A DNA stretch of 6,404 nt from Bacteroidota bacterium (GCA_030611395.1 JAUWPX010000091.1:1-6404); one strand, 5' to 3'; shown: positions 1 through 6,162, counted from the first letter of the stretch. The notes: generated by a model from the sequence alone, not told the origin. Made by a program: numbers and translations.

Positions 1-35
1 CTACTAGATATGAATTAGTACCTGTATGAAAACTA

Positions 36-134
36 CAAATAACAAAAAACAAATTACAAATAAATTTCAATAATTAATACTTCAATTTTCTAAACGTTTG
101 AATATTACTAAATTGTTATTTGTTATTTATTTAC
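36..134. repeat. AT-rich imperfect palindromic intergenic sequence
   Basis: This stretch is an imperfect palindrome with no coding character. A perfect 10-bp inverted pair is seen: CAAATAACAA at 36-45 and TTGTTATTTG at 113-122. The second arm recurs as a direct repeat at 205-214, and a nine-base version (TTGTTATTT) lies at 226-234. A wider, weaker symmetry (for example ACAAATAAAT at 56-65 against ATTTATTTAC at 125-134) is centred on the self-complementary AAACGTTT at 92-99. From memory, similar CAAATAACAAA-type palindromes are scattered between genes in many Bacteroidota, but copy number cannot be judged from one window. It lies downstream of the hydrolase gene (minus strand), so an RNA hairpin there could help end transcription, although no typical GC stem plus T run is present. 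The rest of 1-262 contains no gene I can support. Confidence 0.45.
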
Positions 135-262
135 TCTCAAAATAATTAATTTTATAGGTGTTCCCCGAAAAAAACGGTGCAGGCTGTGAGATCACTTCGT
201 TAAGTTGTTATTTGATATTTAGTGATTGTTATTTTTAAGTGTGACTAGTTTTCTTGCTAACA

Positions 263-1108
263 CTAATTACCTATACCCAATTCCTGTTTCTTTAACCAAT
301 CAATAATATACTCAAAAACTTCATCCTTTATTTTTTCGTTATGCAGCTCATGGTACATTTCTTCCCATATTTTGAATTCAACATTCTTTCCTGCTTTTTC
401 AGCAAACCGCAGGCTCGCATCGTGGGATGTTATTTTGTCATCTCCCCCGTGTATCAGTAGTACAGACCTGTCAAGTTTTCCTGCGTTGGCAAGAATCCAT
501 TCTCCATAGGTGTATACACTAATGAACATTCTTACAGATATTCTGTCGTGCACCAACGGGTCATTTTCATAAGCTTTAATAACTTCCGGATCATGAGAGA
601 TATGCCCGACATTCAGTCCCGATGGCTGTAAAAGCCCCGGCAGGATCCTTTTCATTACTTTTGCCAGAGCCAGCTTTATTGAAGATGGTTTAAAAGAGAG
701 CCGCAACCAGGGGGATGTTACAATATACCGGGAAATATTTTTTCGTGTCAGGGCATGATTCAAAACAATATTGCCTCCAAGGCTGTGTCCATAAAGGATT
801 ACCGGTTTATCCGGAAAAAACTCCAGACTTTTTCTTATCAACAGATCAACATCCTGCAATAATGATTCATAGGAAGGAATATGACCACGTTTGCCTTCTG
901 ACATGCCATGCCCGCGATGATCCATACCTGTAACAGCATATCCCCGGTTCACAAATTTCTCAGCCCAGTGATCATAGCGCATTATATGCTCACCCATTCC
1001 ATGTACCAGTGCAATTGAGGCTTTTACCACCTCAGTATCAGGCTGCCAGGAATGTCCAAACAATTTCAGATTGTCTGTAGTAAACAATTCAAATTTAATT
1101 TTTTCCAT
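263..1108 (-). CDS. Alpha/beta hydrolase, monoacylglycerol lipase-like (serine aminopeptidase S33 / hydrolase_4 family)
   Basis: This 281-residue protein is probably a cytoplasmic serine hydrolase acting on monoacylglycerols, lysophospholipids or other carboxyl esters. No signal peptide is seen. The oxyanion-region motif HGMGEH is at residues 36-41, where HG.GEH is typical of monoglyceride lipases. The strand motif GMDHRGHGMSEG lies at 61-72. The nucleophile elbow GHSLGG at 107-112 makes Ser109 the nucleophile. The acid is most likely Asp224 in HGGDDKIT, and the base His253 in YHELHNE, a pattern close to the usual YHELLNE. The length matches the family and the triad is intact, so the enzyme should be active; the exact substrate cannot be read from sequence. 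The ATG follows an A-rich leader (TTAAAAA), as is common in Bacteroidota. It is divergent from the YjbQ-family gene and appears monocistronic within the window. The fold and triad are near certain; the lipase label is family-based inference. Confidence 0.9.
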   Translation of the reverse strand: MEKIKFELFTTDNLKLFGHSWQPDTEVVKASIALVHGMGEHIMRYDHWAEKFVNRGYAVTGMDHRGHGMSEGKRGHIPSYESLLQDVDLLIRKSLEFFPDKPVILYGHSLGGNIVLNHALTRKNISRYIVTSPWLRLSFKPSSIKLALAKVMKRILPGLLQPSGLNVGHISHDPEVIKAYENDPLVHDRISVRMFISVYTYGEWILANAGKLDRSVLLIHGGDDKITSHDASLRFAEKAGKNVEFKIWEEMYHELHNEKIKDEVFEYIIDWLKKQELGIGN

Positions 1109-1170
1109 TTTTTAATAATTATCCATTAACTTTGAATTCAAGTCACTAATTAGAGTCTGTCTATAATATA

Positions 1171-1293
1171 AGTGTTTAGTTCAGAAAGTTCGCTATCAAG
1201 GCTTGCGAAGCCCGAAAAATGTGAGTTTACTACTGTAAATGATCATTTTGAGGGCAAGCGTAACACAGATAGCGAACTTTATGGACAAACACT
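1171..1293. repeat. Long imperfect inverted repeat (hairpin / MITE-like element) between divergent genes
   Basis: The outer arms are 1171-1197 and 1268-1293. They share a perfect 13-bp complement, AAAGTTCGCTATC (1185-1197) against GATAGCGAACTTT (1268-1280), and a 7-bp outer pair, AGTGTTT (1171-1177) against AAACACT (1287-1293). Inside these, GCTTGC (1201-1206) pairs with GCAAGC (1254-1259), and TTTAC (1226-1230) pairs with GTAAA (1235-1239), leaving a TACT loop. The whole 123 bp can therefore fold as one long interrupted hairpin. TAATA occurs just outside the left arm (1164-1168) and overlapping the right end (1293-1297), which could be the remnant of a target duplication, but this is weak. 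There is no coding content. It sits 21 bases before the YjbQ-family start codon and may affect that gene's leader. Confidence 0.6.
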
Positions 1294-1314
1294 AATAAAC
1301 CGAAAAATAGTAAA

Positions 1315-1722
1315 ATGAAAGAAGTAATACAAATAGAAACAGACAAACAAAACGGACTTTATGACATCACAGAAGAAGTTCGTCATATTGTAAAAAACAG
1401 TAAAGTGACTGAAGGAATAGTAAATATTTACGTCCAGGGTGCTACTGCCGGTATTATGATCCAGGAAAACTGGGACCAGTCGGTTCAGAATGATATGATA
1501 AGTTTATTGAAAAAACTTATCCCGGCCGGGATTTGGGAACATGACAAACAGGATAATAACGGAGATTCACACCTGAAAGCAGGTCTGATTGGACCCAGCG
1601 AAACTGTGCCATTAATAAACGGCGAGATGGGACTATCAACCTGGCAGAATATTTTTCTATGCGAATTTGATGGCCCGCGGACAAAAAGAACTATTGTTGT
1701 AACTGTTATAAAAGACTCCTGA
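1315..1722 (+). CDS. YjbQ / UPF0047 family protein
   Basis: This is a complete 135-residue member of the small YjbQ/UPF0047 family. The family is of uncertain physiological role; the E. coli member YjbQ has been linked to a secondary thiamine-phosphate synthase activity. The family core is clear: QGATAGIMIQENWD (residues 41-54), WEHD (74-77, His76), GDSHLKAGLIGPSETVPL (83-100, His86) and GLSTWQNIFLCEFDGPR (106-122). His76 and His86 are the conserved histidines expected at the family's metal-binding centre. A difference from E. coli YjbQ is that its HTSA segment reads GATA here (42-45), so one expected histidine is missing. From memory, this variant occurs in a recognisable subgroup, so it is probably not damage. 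No signal peptide is seen, so it should be cytoplasmic. The ATG follows AAAAATAGTAAA, with no clear Shine-Dalgarno. Family membership is firm; function is open. Confidence 0.9.
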   Translation: MKEVIQIETDKQNGLYDITEEVRHIVKNSKVTEGIVNIYVQGATAGIMIQENWDQSVQNDMISLLKKLIPAGIWEHDKQDNNGDSHLKAGLIGPSETVPLINGEMGLSTWQNIFLCEFDGPRTKRTIVVTVIKDS

Positions 1723-1731
1723 CTGGCTTGT

Positions 1732-2841
1732 TTACTTAAAATAAAGCTCTACTGATACAGTCATTTTTTTTGTTATTTTTTTCCCATTCAGTTCAGCAGC
1801 TATCCATCCTGGAGATGATGACACTACACGTATTGCTTCATTATTAAGAATTTCATCAATTCCTTCAACAACAGAAACCTTTATAACTTTCCCCTTCTTA
1901 TTTACAAAGAACTCCACTTTCACATTACCACCAATTCCTTTTTTTAATGTCTCTTCAGGATACCTGACATTTTTTCTGATAAAATCTTTAAAATCTTTAT
2001 ACCCTTCAACCAAAAACTGAGGTTGAATTTCCGCTTGCTTATCGAAAACTGCCGCTTCCGGTTTGGCTGCTACACCGGTTACAACCGATTTCTTCTGCTT
2101 TGTTTCTTCCGGTGCTTCAACCCCTGATATCTCAAATACCTGACCCTCAACTGTTACAGCAGCTTCTCTCTCAGCATTATCGCTATCCATTCCACTGATC
2201 TGAATTGATGAAACCTGCCTGCTTATTTCTTCCTTTATAGCTAATTCTAATTCTACCTCTTCTGCCATGACTTCCGGTTCTTCAATCTCTTCCTGCATAT
2301 CAATCGTAACTATTTCGCTTTTTTTAGAATCAATTTCTTTCCCTTTTCCTTTTGGCTGTTGAACAGAAGTGACAACCGGTGCAATTATTTCCTTTTCCCG
2401 ACCGGGTTGAAGCTGCTTTTCAAATATTGTTTCAGGTACTGCTTTTTCAGCTTCGATATTATCAGCAATCATATTATTATCCTGCTTTAACAAGAAATGA
2501 TAAATTGAAAACATCCCTGCTATAATGATCACAGATGCAGCAGCGGCAACATATTTATATACTCTTCTTATCTTTATTTCTCTTGGGTATAATTCACGTT
2601 TCTTATAAAATAACCAGAACAATCCTTTTCTAATATCCAGTACCGCCTCTTCTTGCTCCTTAAAATCAGGCATTAATTTAAACCCTTCAACCGCTTCTTT
2701 ACATAAAAGACATTCTTCAAGATGCAGACGAATTTTTTTCATGTTCTCCACGGTTAACTCACCATCATTAAACAACCGGATTGCCTCCGGTGTCAGACAA
2801 CCTGAAGCTAAAAATAAACTGATTTTCTTATCCTTTCTCAT
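1732..2841 (-). CDS. Membrane anti-sigma-like protein: zf-HC2 domain, one TM helix, TonB C-terminal domain
   Basis: This 369-residue inner-membrane protein is probably the anti-sigma factor for the overlapping ECF sigma gene. Residues 10-55 match a zf-HC2 (anti-sigma zinc-binding) domain: Cys15, then H40-x3-C44-x2-C47 within RLHLEECLLCKEA. After a basic stretch (REIKIRRVYKY, 88-98) comes a single hydrophobic helix at about 98-118. This predicts the N-terminus in the cytoplasm and the rest in the periplasm. Residues 120-270 form a low-complexity linker rich in Glu, Lys, Pro and Val. Residues 277-369 are a TonB C-terminal domain: YPEETLKKGIGGNVKVEFFV (294-313), EAIRVV (335-340) and a PGW turn (344-346). 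Its ATG lies inside the end of the sigma gene (14-base overlap), suggesting translational coupling. In classic systems a FecR-type anti-sigma contacts a TonB-dependent transducer; here the anti-sigma itself carries the TonB-like domain. Binding and inhibition of the sigma factor are inferred from context. It could alternatively act as an energy transducer. Confidence 0.85.
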   Translation of the reverse strand: MRKDKKISLFLASGCLTPEAIRLFNDGELTVENMKKIRLHLEECLLCKEAVEGFKLMPDFKEQEEAVLDIRKGLFWLFYKKRELYPREIKIRRVYKYVAAAASVIIIAGMFSIYHFLLKQDNNMIADNIEAEKAVPETIFEKQLQPGREKEIIAPVVTSVQQPKGKGKEIDSKKSEIVTIDMQEEIEEPEVMAEEVELELAIKEEISRQVSSIQISGMDSDNAEREAAVTVEGQVFEISGVEAPEETKQKKSVVTGVAAKPEAAVFDKQAEIQPQFLVEGYKDFKDFIRKNVRYPEETLKKGIGGNVKVEFFVNKKGKVIKVSVVEGIDEILNNEAIRVVSSSPGWIAAELNGKKITKKMTVSVELYFK

Positions 2842-3382
2842 TTTCCATTAAATAAATTCGCAAGTTTCTTTTTCCGTTTTGAATATGACTTTTAACTTTA
2901 TTTACGCTGTAGCCTGTTTCTTTAGCTATCTCATCATATGATCTTTTTTCAAAAAAAAACAGGTGTATGCATTGTTTCTGTTCAGGGTTCAGACTTACAA
3001 TTGCCTTCCCCATTTCGTTAAATTGTGCTTCCTCCTCAATCTTTTGATGCAAATCTTCATCAGATTCCACAGGAATTTGCTCACTTTTTCTTTTATCAAA
3101 TTCAATAAAAAGGTCCTCTTTCCGGCTTCTTATCCTCATCAGGCAATAGTTCCTGCTTACAGTATGCAGCCATGACGGGAAATTGCTGATTTCATGCTGC
3201 AGCAGTTTGTTTATTAGGCTTTCCATAACTTCCATAGCAGCATCTTTAGCCTCCTCCTTATTTTTTAAATATTTCAAACATACACCAAATACAAGATGGA
3301 TATACCTGTTAAACAAGGGTGCCAACATCTCCGTATCACCCCGTTTTTTATACCGGTTAATAATATCCATATCAGAAAGCAT
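2828..3382 (-). CDS. ECF-family RNA polymerase sigma factor (sigma-70 family)
   Basis: This protein of about 184 residues directs RNA polymerase to alternative promoters. Numbered from the chosen ATG, region 2 spans about 21-88: LAPLFNRYIHLVFGVCLKYL, then a DAAMEVMESL helix matching the DA.E..QE.F core-binding segment, then FPSWLHTVSRNYCLMRIRSRK, the region 2.4-like promoter-reading part. Region 4 is at about 125-178, with helix-turn-helix RSYDEIAKETGYSVNKVKSH. Region 3 is absent, as expected for the ECF group. The frame stays open upstream to a TTG at 3433 (201 residues), bounded by an in-frame stop at 3449-3451. I chose the ATG at 3382 because GGGAAAG lies about six bases before it and the extra 17 residues are only basic and family-atypical; an ATG at 3370 is also possible. 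The gene overlaps the downstream anti-sigma gene and is divergent from the VIT/VWA gene. It probably regulates its own operon, as many ECF factors do; the sequence does not prove this. Confidence 0.9.
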   Translation of the reverse strand: MLSDMDIINRYKKRGDTEMLAPLFNRYIHLVFGVCLKYLKNKEEAKDAAMEVMESLINKLLQHEISNFPSWLHTVSRNYCLMRIRSRKEDLFIEFDKRKSEQIPVESDEDLHQKIEEEAQFNEMGKAIVSLNPEQKQCIHLFFFEKRSYDEIAKETGYSVNKVKSHIQNGKRNLRIYLMENEKG

Positions 3383-3435
3383 GTCCGCTTTCCCAATCTT
3401 TTTTCCCTTTCTGTTTATACTTCTTAAAAACAAAA

Positions 3436-3491
3436 TACTGGTTACTGGTTACTGGTCACTGGTTACTGGTTACTGGTTACTGGTTACTGGT
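3436..3491. repeat. Tandem repeat, eight copies of the 7-bp unit TACTGGT
   Basis: Eight consecutive 7-bp units are seen. Seven read TACTGGT, and the fourth (3457-3463) reads CACTGGT, a single T-to-C change. The array lies 54 bases upstream of the chosen sigma-factor ATG, where its promoter or leader is expected, and 226 bases before the divergent VIT/VWA gene. The unit is not a multiple of three, and a stop codon in the sigma frame falls inside the array, so the array is not translated as part of that gene. Near-identical units suggest recent slippage and likely copy-number variation. Any effect on expression is inference. Confidence 0.9.
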
Positions 3492-3717
3492 CGCCCGTTA
3501 CTTTTTTCAAACATTTTTCAAATCTCAAACATCTTTGCGGTTAATTCTTCTCCACTACATCACAATTCTTTTATTCCCTCTATTCCCTTTAACCACTCTA
3601 CTCCCTTATTCCCTTTTTCCATTATTTCTTTTATGGAATTCCGTCTCTTCCGGCATCCAATAAATGAAACCGGGCAATACCGGTCGGATTTATTTGTTTA
3701 ACCAAAATTACTAAAAA
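3492..3717. other. Non-coding divergent intergenic region with low-complexity tracts
   Basis: With the heptamer array and 3383-3435, this makes 335 bases without a gene. No convincing ORF or RNA gene is seen. The plus-strand frames crossing it are open only because the repeat contains few stops, and they resemble no protein. The content is patchy. TCAAACAT is duplicated at 3507-3514 and 3525-3532. A pyrimidine-rich 9-bp pair, TATTCCCTC then TATTCCCTT, is at 3572-3589, and related TTATTCCCTTTTTCC follows at 3607-3621. The region must hold the promoters for the sigma operon and for the VIT/VWA gene. The best match to the Bacteroidota -7 box (TANNTTTG) before the VIT/VWA gene is TTTATTTG at 3689-3696, with no good -33 TTTG, so I do not call a promoter. 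An ECF-type promoter cannot be recognised without a known consensus. Confidence 0.5.
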
Positions 3718-6072
3718 ATGAGAACTTTATATCAAAACAAAAAGCAAACGAAAAATTACATGATTTTTCTTGTAATTTTTATGATAACCGGATTATTAAA
3801 TGCCTATTCCCAGCGTATAGTTTCGCCCGGGATTTTGAATCCGGAAGAGAGAAACCAGTCGCCCTATTTCTGGGTTCAAAGTGAAGATCCTGAAACAGAC
3901 CGGTTACCACTGAAAAAAACTTCCGCAAATGTAAATATTGCAGGAGTTATTGCTGATGTAACCATTAACCAGGTTTACCAGAACACAGGGAATAATACTC
4001 TTGAAGCAATTTATGTTTTTCCCGCTTCAACCAGGTCGGCAGTATATTCAATGAAAATGAAGATTGGTGAAAGGGAGATAATTGCTGTAATACAGGAAAG
4101 GGAAAAAGCAAGGCAGAATTATGAAGCGGCTAAAGCCAACGGACAGACAGCATCACTACTGGAACAGGAAAGACCCAATGTTTTTACAATGAACGTGGCT
4201 AATATCCTTCCGGGTGACGTTATCGAGGTAGAAATGAAATATTCCGAATTGCTCATACCGGAATCTGCAATATATGAATTTGTCTTCCCTACCGTGGTTG
4301 GTCCGAGATATGCAGGAGATTCAGACTGCACCAACCCACAGGAAAACAATTGGGTAAGCAATCCATACCTGAAAGAGGGCAAATCGCCCAATTATTCATT
4401 TGATATAGAAGTGAATATTTCAGCAGGATTACCAATACAGTCTTTATCCTCACTCACGCATGATGTTACAATAACTTACCAGGGCAAGAACAAAGCAAGG
4501 ATTGGTCTAAAGGATTCGGAAATATTCCAGGGTAATAAAGACTTTATTCTTGATTACCGCCTTTCCGGTGACAGGATTGAATCGGGACTAATATTATATA
4601 AAGGAGAAAAGGAGAATTTTTTCCTTGCAATGGTACAACCGCCAAAACGGGTTCTCCGTGAAGAAATACCTCCACGTGAATTTATTTTTATTGTAGATGT
4701 TTCGGGCTCAATGCATGGTTTTCCGCTTGATGTTTCCAAACAACTGATGAAAAACCTGCTTAATGATCTTAAACCCGAAGACAGGTTTAATGTCCTGCTT
4801 TTTGCCGGTTGTTCAAACCTGTTTTCTGAAGAATCGGTTCAGGCAAAAGAAGAAAATATCGCTAATGCTATAAATTTTATCAACAAGCAATCGGGTGGTG
4901 GAGGTACAGAATTGCTATCTGCTCTGAAAAGGGCAATGACCCTGCCACAAACCGAAGGGTATTCAAGGAGTTTCGTTATTGCCACCGATGGTTATATCTG
5001 TGTTGAGAAAAAAACTTTTGAGTTTATGGACAGGAACCTTGGTGAAGCAAACTTTTTCACTTTTGGTATCGGCTCTTCGGTGAACAGATATCTGATTGAA
5101 GGCATGGCACATATTGGGAGAGGCAAGCCTTTTGTTGTTATCAATGAAAAAGAAGCAGAGAAAAAAGCTGCCGGGTTCAGAAAATATATTTCAACCCCGG
5201 TACTAACTAATATTGAAGTATCATTCAATGGTTTTAATGCATACGATATTGAACCGTTGAATGTACCGGATCTGTTAGCTGAACGCCCGGTAGTTTTGTT
5301 CGGAAAATGGAAAGGATCACCAATGGGTTCAATTGAAGTAAAAGGCACATCCGGCGGGAAGAAGTATAATGAAACTCTGAATGTAAGTTCTGTAATTCCT
5401 TCAAATGAAAACTCAGCTATTAAATATCTGTGGGCAAGGGAAAAGATCCGTTTCTTAGACGATTATCAGCAGGTTTCAGGTTCTGATGATGATATAAAAG
5501 AAAAGGTCACTGCACTTGGTTTAAAATATAATCTTTTAACAAAATATACCTCATTTATCGCGCTGGATTCTGAAATAAGAAATAAGAACGGACAGATAAC
5601 TACAATAAAACAACCTTTGCCACTTCCTGATGGGGTAAGTAATTATGCAGTAGGAGGAGGAGTAAAGAAATCCTTCGTATATTCCGGACGATCAGTAAAA
5701 GAAAAAAGATATGACATGGCTATTCAGGTTTCAGAAGAAGCAATGGAGACAGAAGATGACATGTCATATTCACTGGCTGTTGAAGTTAAGCCGGAATATA
5801 AGGGCGGCATAAATGAGTTAAATGCTTTTTTCAAAAAGAATCTTATTTTCCCCGAATCACTTAAAAACACAGGGATCAGAGGGGTTGTTTTTATTCAGTT
5901 CATTGTGGATAAAAATGGGAATGTAAAAGATATCAAAGTAATAAAAGGGTTACACCCCGATGCGGACCGTGAAGCAATAAGGTTAATTAAGTTAACAAAC
6001 GGAAAATGGAATCCGGGTACCCGAAACGAAAAAGCTGCAGAGATGCAGATGATTATTCCCATTAAGTTTTAA
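3718..6072 (+). CDS. Exported VIT and von Willebrand factor A domain protein with TonB C-terminal domain
   Basis: This is a complete 784-residue predicted envelope protein. A signal peptide is seen: basic residues KKQTK, a hydrophobic core at about 14-27, and a likely cut after AYS (29-31) before Gln32. If uncleaved it would be a membrane anchor, as no other TM segment is visible. Residues about 58-180 are a VIT domain, including AIYVFPASTRSAVYSMKMKI (97-116) and the signature EREKARQNYEAAKANGQTAS (127-146) followed by PNVFTMNVANILPGD (153-167). Residues 320-480 are a VWA domain with a complete metal-ion-dependent adhesion site: DVSGS (Asp327, Ser329, Ser331), Thr397 in GGGGTE, and Asp424 in ATDG. 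This predicts divalent-cation-dependent protein binding. A VIT-family C-terminal region follows to about 620. Residues 690-784 are a TonB C-terminal domain (FPESLKNTGIRGVVFIQFIV, 711-730; EAIRLI, 752-757). VIT+VWA pairs occur in inter-alpha-trypsin inhibitor heavy chains and many bacterial surface proteins. The partner is unknown. It is divergent from the sigma/anti-sigma operon and may be its target. Confidence 0.92.
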   Translation: MRTLYQNKKQTKNYMIFLVIFMITGLLNAYSQRIVSPGILNPEERNQSPYFWVQSEDPETDRLPLKKTSANVNIAGVIADVTINQVYQNTGNNTLEAIYVFPASTRSAVYSMKMKIGEREIIAVIQEREKARQNYEAAKANGQTASLLEQERPNVFTMNVANILPGDVIEVEMKYSELLIPESAIYEFVFPTVVGPRYAGDSDCTNPQENNWVSNPYLKEGKSPNYSFDIEVNISAGLPIQSLSSLTHDVTITYQGKNKARIGLKDSEIFQGNKDFILDYRLSGDRIESGLILYKGEKENFFLAMVQPPKRVLREEIPPREFIFIVDVSGSMHGFPLDVSKQLMKNLLNDLKPEDRFNVLLFAGCSNLFSEESVQAKEENIANAINFINKQSGGGGTELLSALKRAMTLPQTEGYSRSFVIATDGYICVEKKTFEFMDRNLGEANFFTFGIGSSVNRYLIEGMAHIGRGKPFVVINEKEAEKKAAGFRKYISTPVLTNIEVSFNGFNAYDIEPLNVPDLLAERPVVLFGKWKGSPMGSIEVKGTSGGKKYNETLNVSSVIPSNENSAIKYLWAREKIRFLDDYQQVSGSDDDIKEKVTALGLKYNLLTKYTSFIALDSEIRNKNGQITTIKQPLPLPDGVSNYAVGGGVKKSFVYSGRSVKEKRYDMAIQVSEEAMETEDDMSYSLAVEVKPEYKGGINELNAFFKKNLIFPESLKNTGIRGVVFIQFIVDKNGNVKDIKVIKGLHPDADREAIRLIKLTNGKWNPGTRNEKAAEMQMIIPIKF

Positions 6073-6112
6073 TTTATATTCATTTAACTCCCATATTTAC
6101 GAATTAATTGAC

Positions 6113-6146
6113 TTTTGTAGTAAATTGCAGATAAGTAACTACAAAA
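6113..6146. promoter_or_regulatory. Inverted repeat upstream of the permease gene, possible operator or leader hairpin
   Basis: TTTTGTAGT (6113-6121) and ACTACAAAA (6138-6146) are perfect 9-bp inverted complements separated by 16 bases, lying 16 bases before the permease ATG. The left arm overlaps GACTTTTG (6110-6117), which matches the Bacteroidota -7 box TANNTTTG except at its first base. No good -33 box is seen. The arrangement could be a regulator site over a promoter or a weak RNA hairpin in the leader. Chance is not excluded in such AT-rich DNA. Confidence 0.3.
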
Positions 6147-6162
6147 CAATATGTAATTGTAA

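Noticed and set aside
3..29. Possible tail of a plus-strand gene entering from the left edge (nine codons including a stop).
   Set aside because: Eight residues before a stop carry no recognisable motif, and open frames this short occur by chance.
160..190. CCCCG-A7-CGGTG as a terminator for the hydrolase gene.
   Set aside because: Only about three base pairs can form across the loop, and no suitable T run follows on the minus strand.
715..933. Plus-strand open frame opposite the hydrolase gene.
   Set aside because: It lies wholly inside a well-supported gene on the other strand and encodes no recognisable domain.
3383..3433. Extension of the sigma factor to a TTG start at 3433.
   Set aside because: The extra 17 residues are basic and unlike the family's start, while the ATG at 3382 has a better-placed purine-rich site. 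It remains possible.
3436..3491. The heptamer array as a CRISPR array or plasmid-type iteron origin.
   Set aside because: The units are 7 bp with no spacers, and no cas or replication initiator gene is nearby.
2963..3701. Two plus-strand open frames opposite the sigma gene and across the intergenic repeat, one with a VTGYW-type peptide repeat.
   Set aside because: The peptide repeat is just the translated 7-bp DNA array. The rest mirrors the sigma gene or low-complexity DNA, and no start signal or domain is seen.
4119..5348. Three minus-strand open frames opposite the VIT/VWA gene.
   Set aside because: All are nested in a gene with clear domains along its whole length and show no domain of their own.
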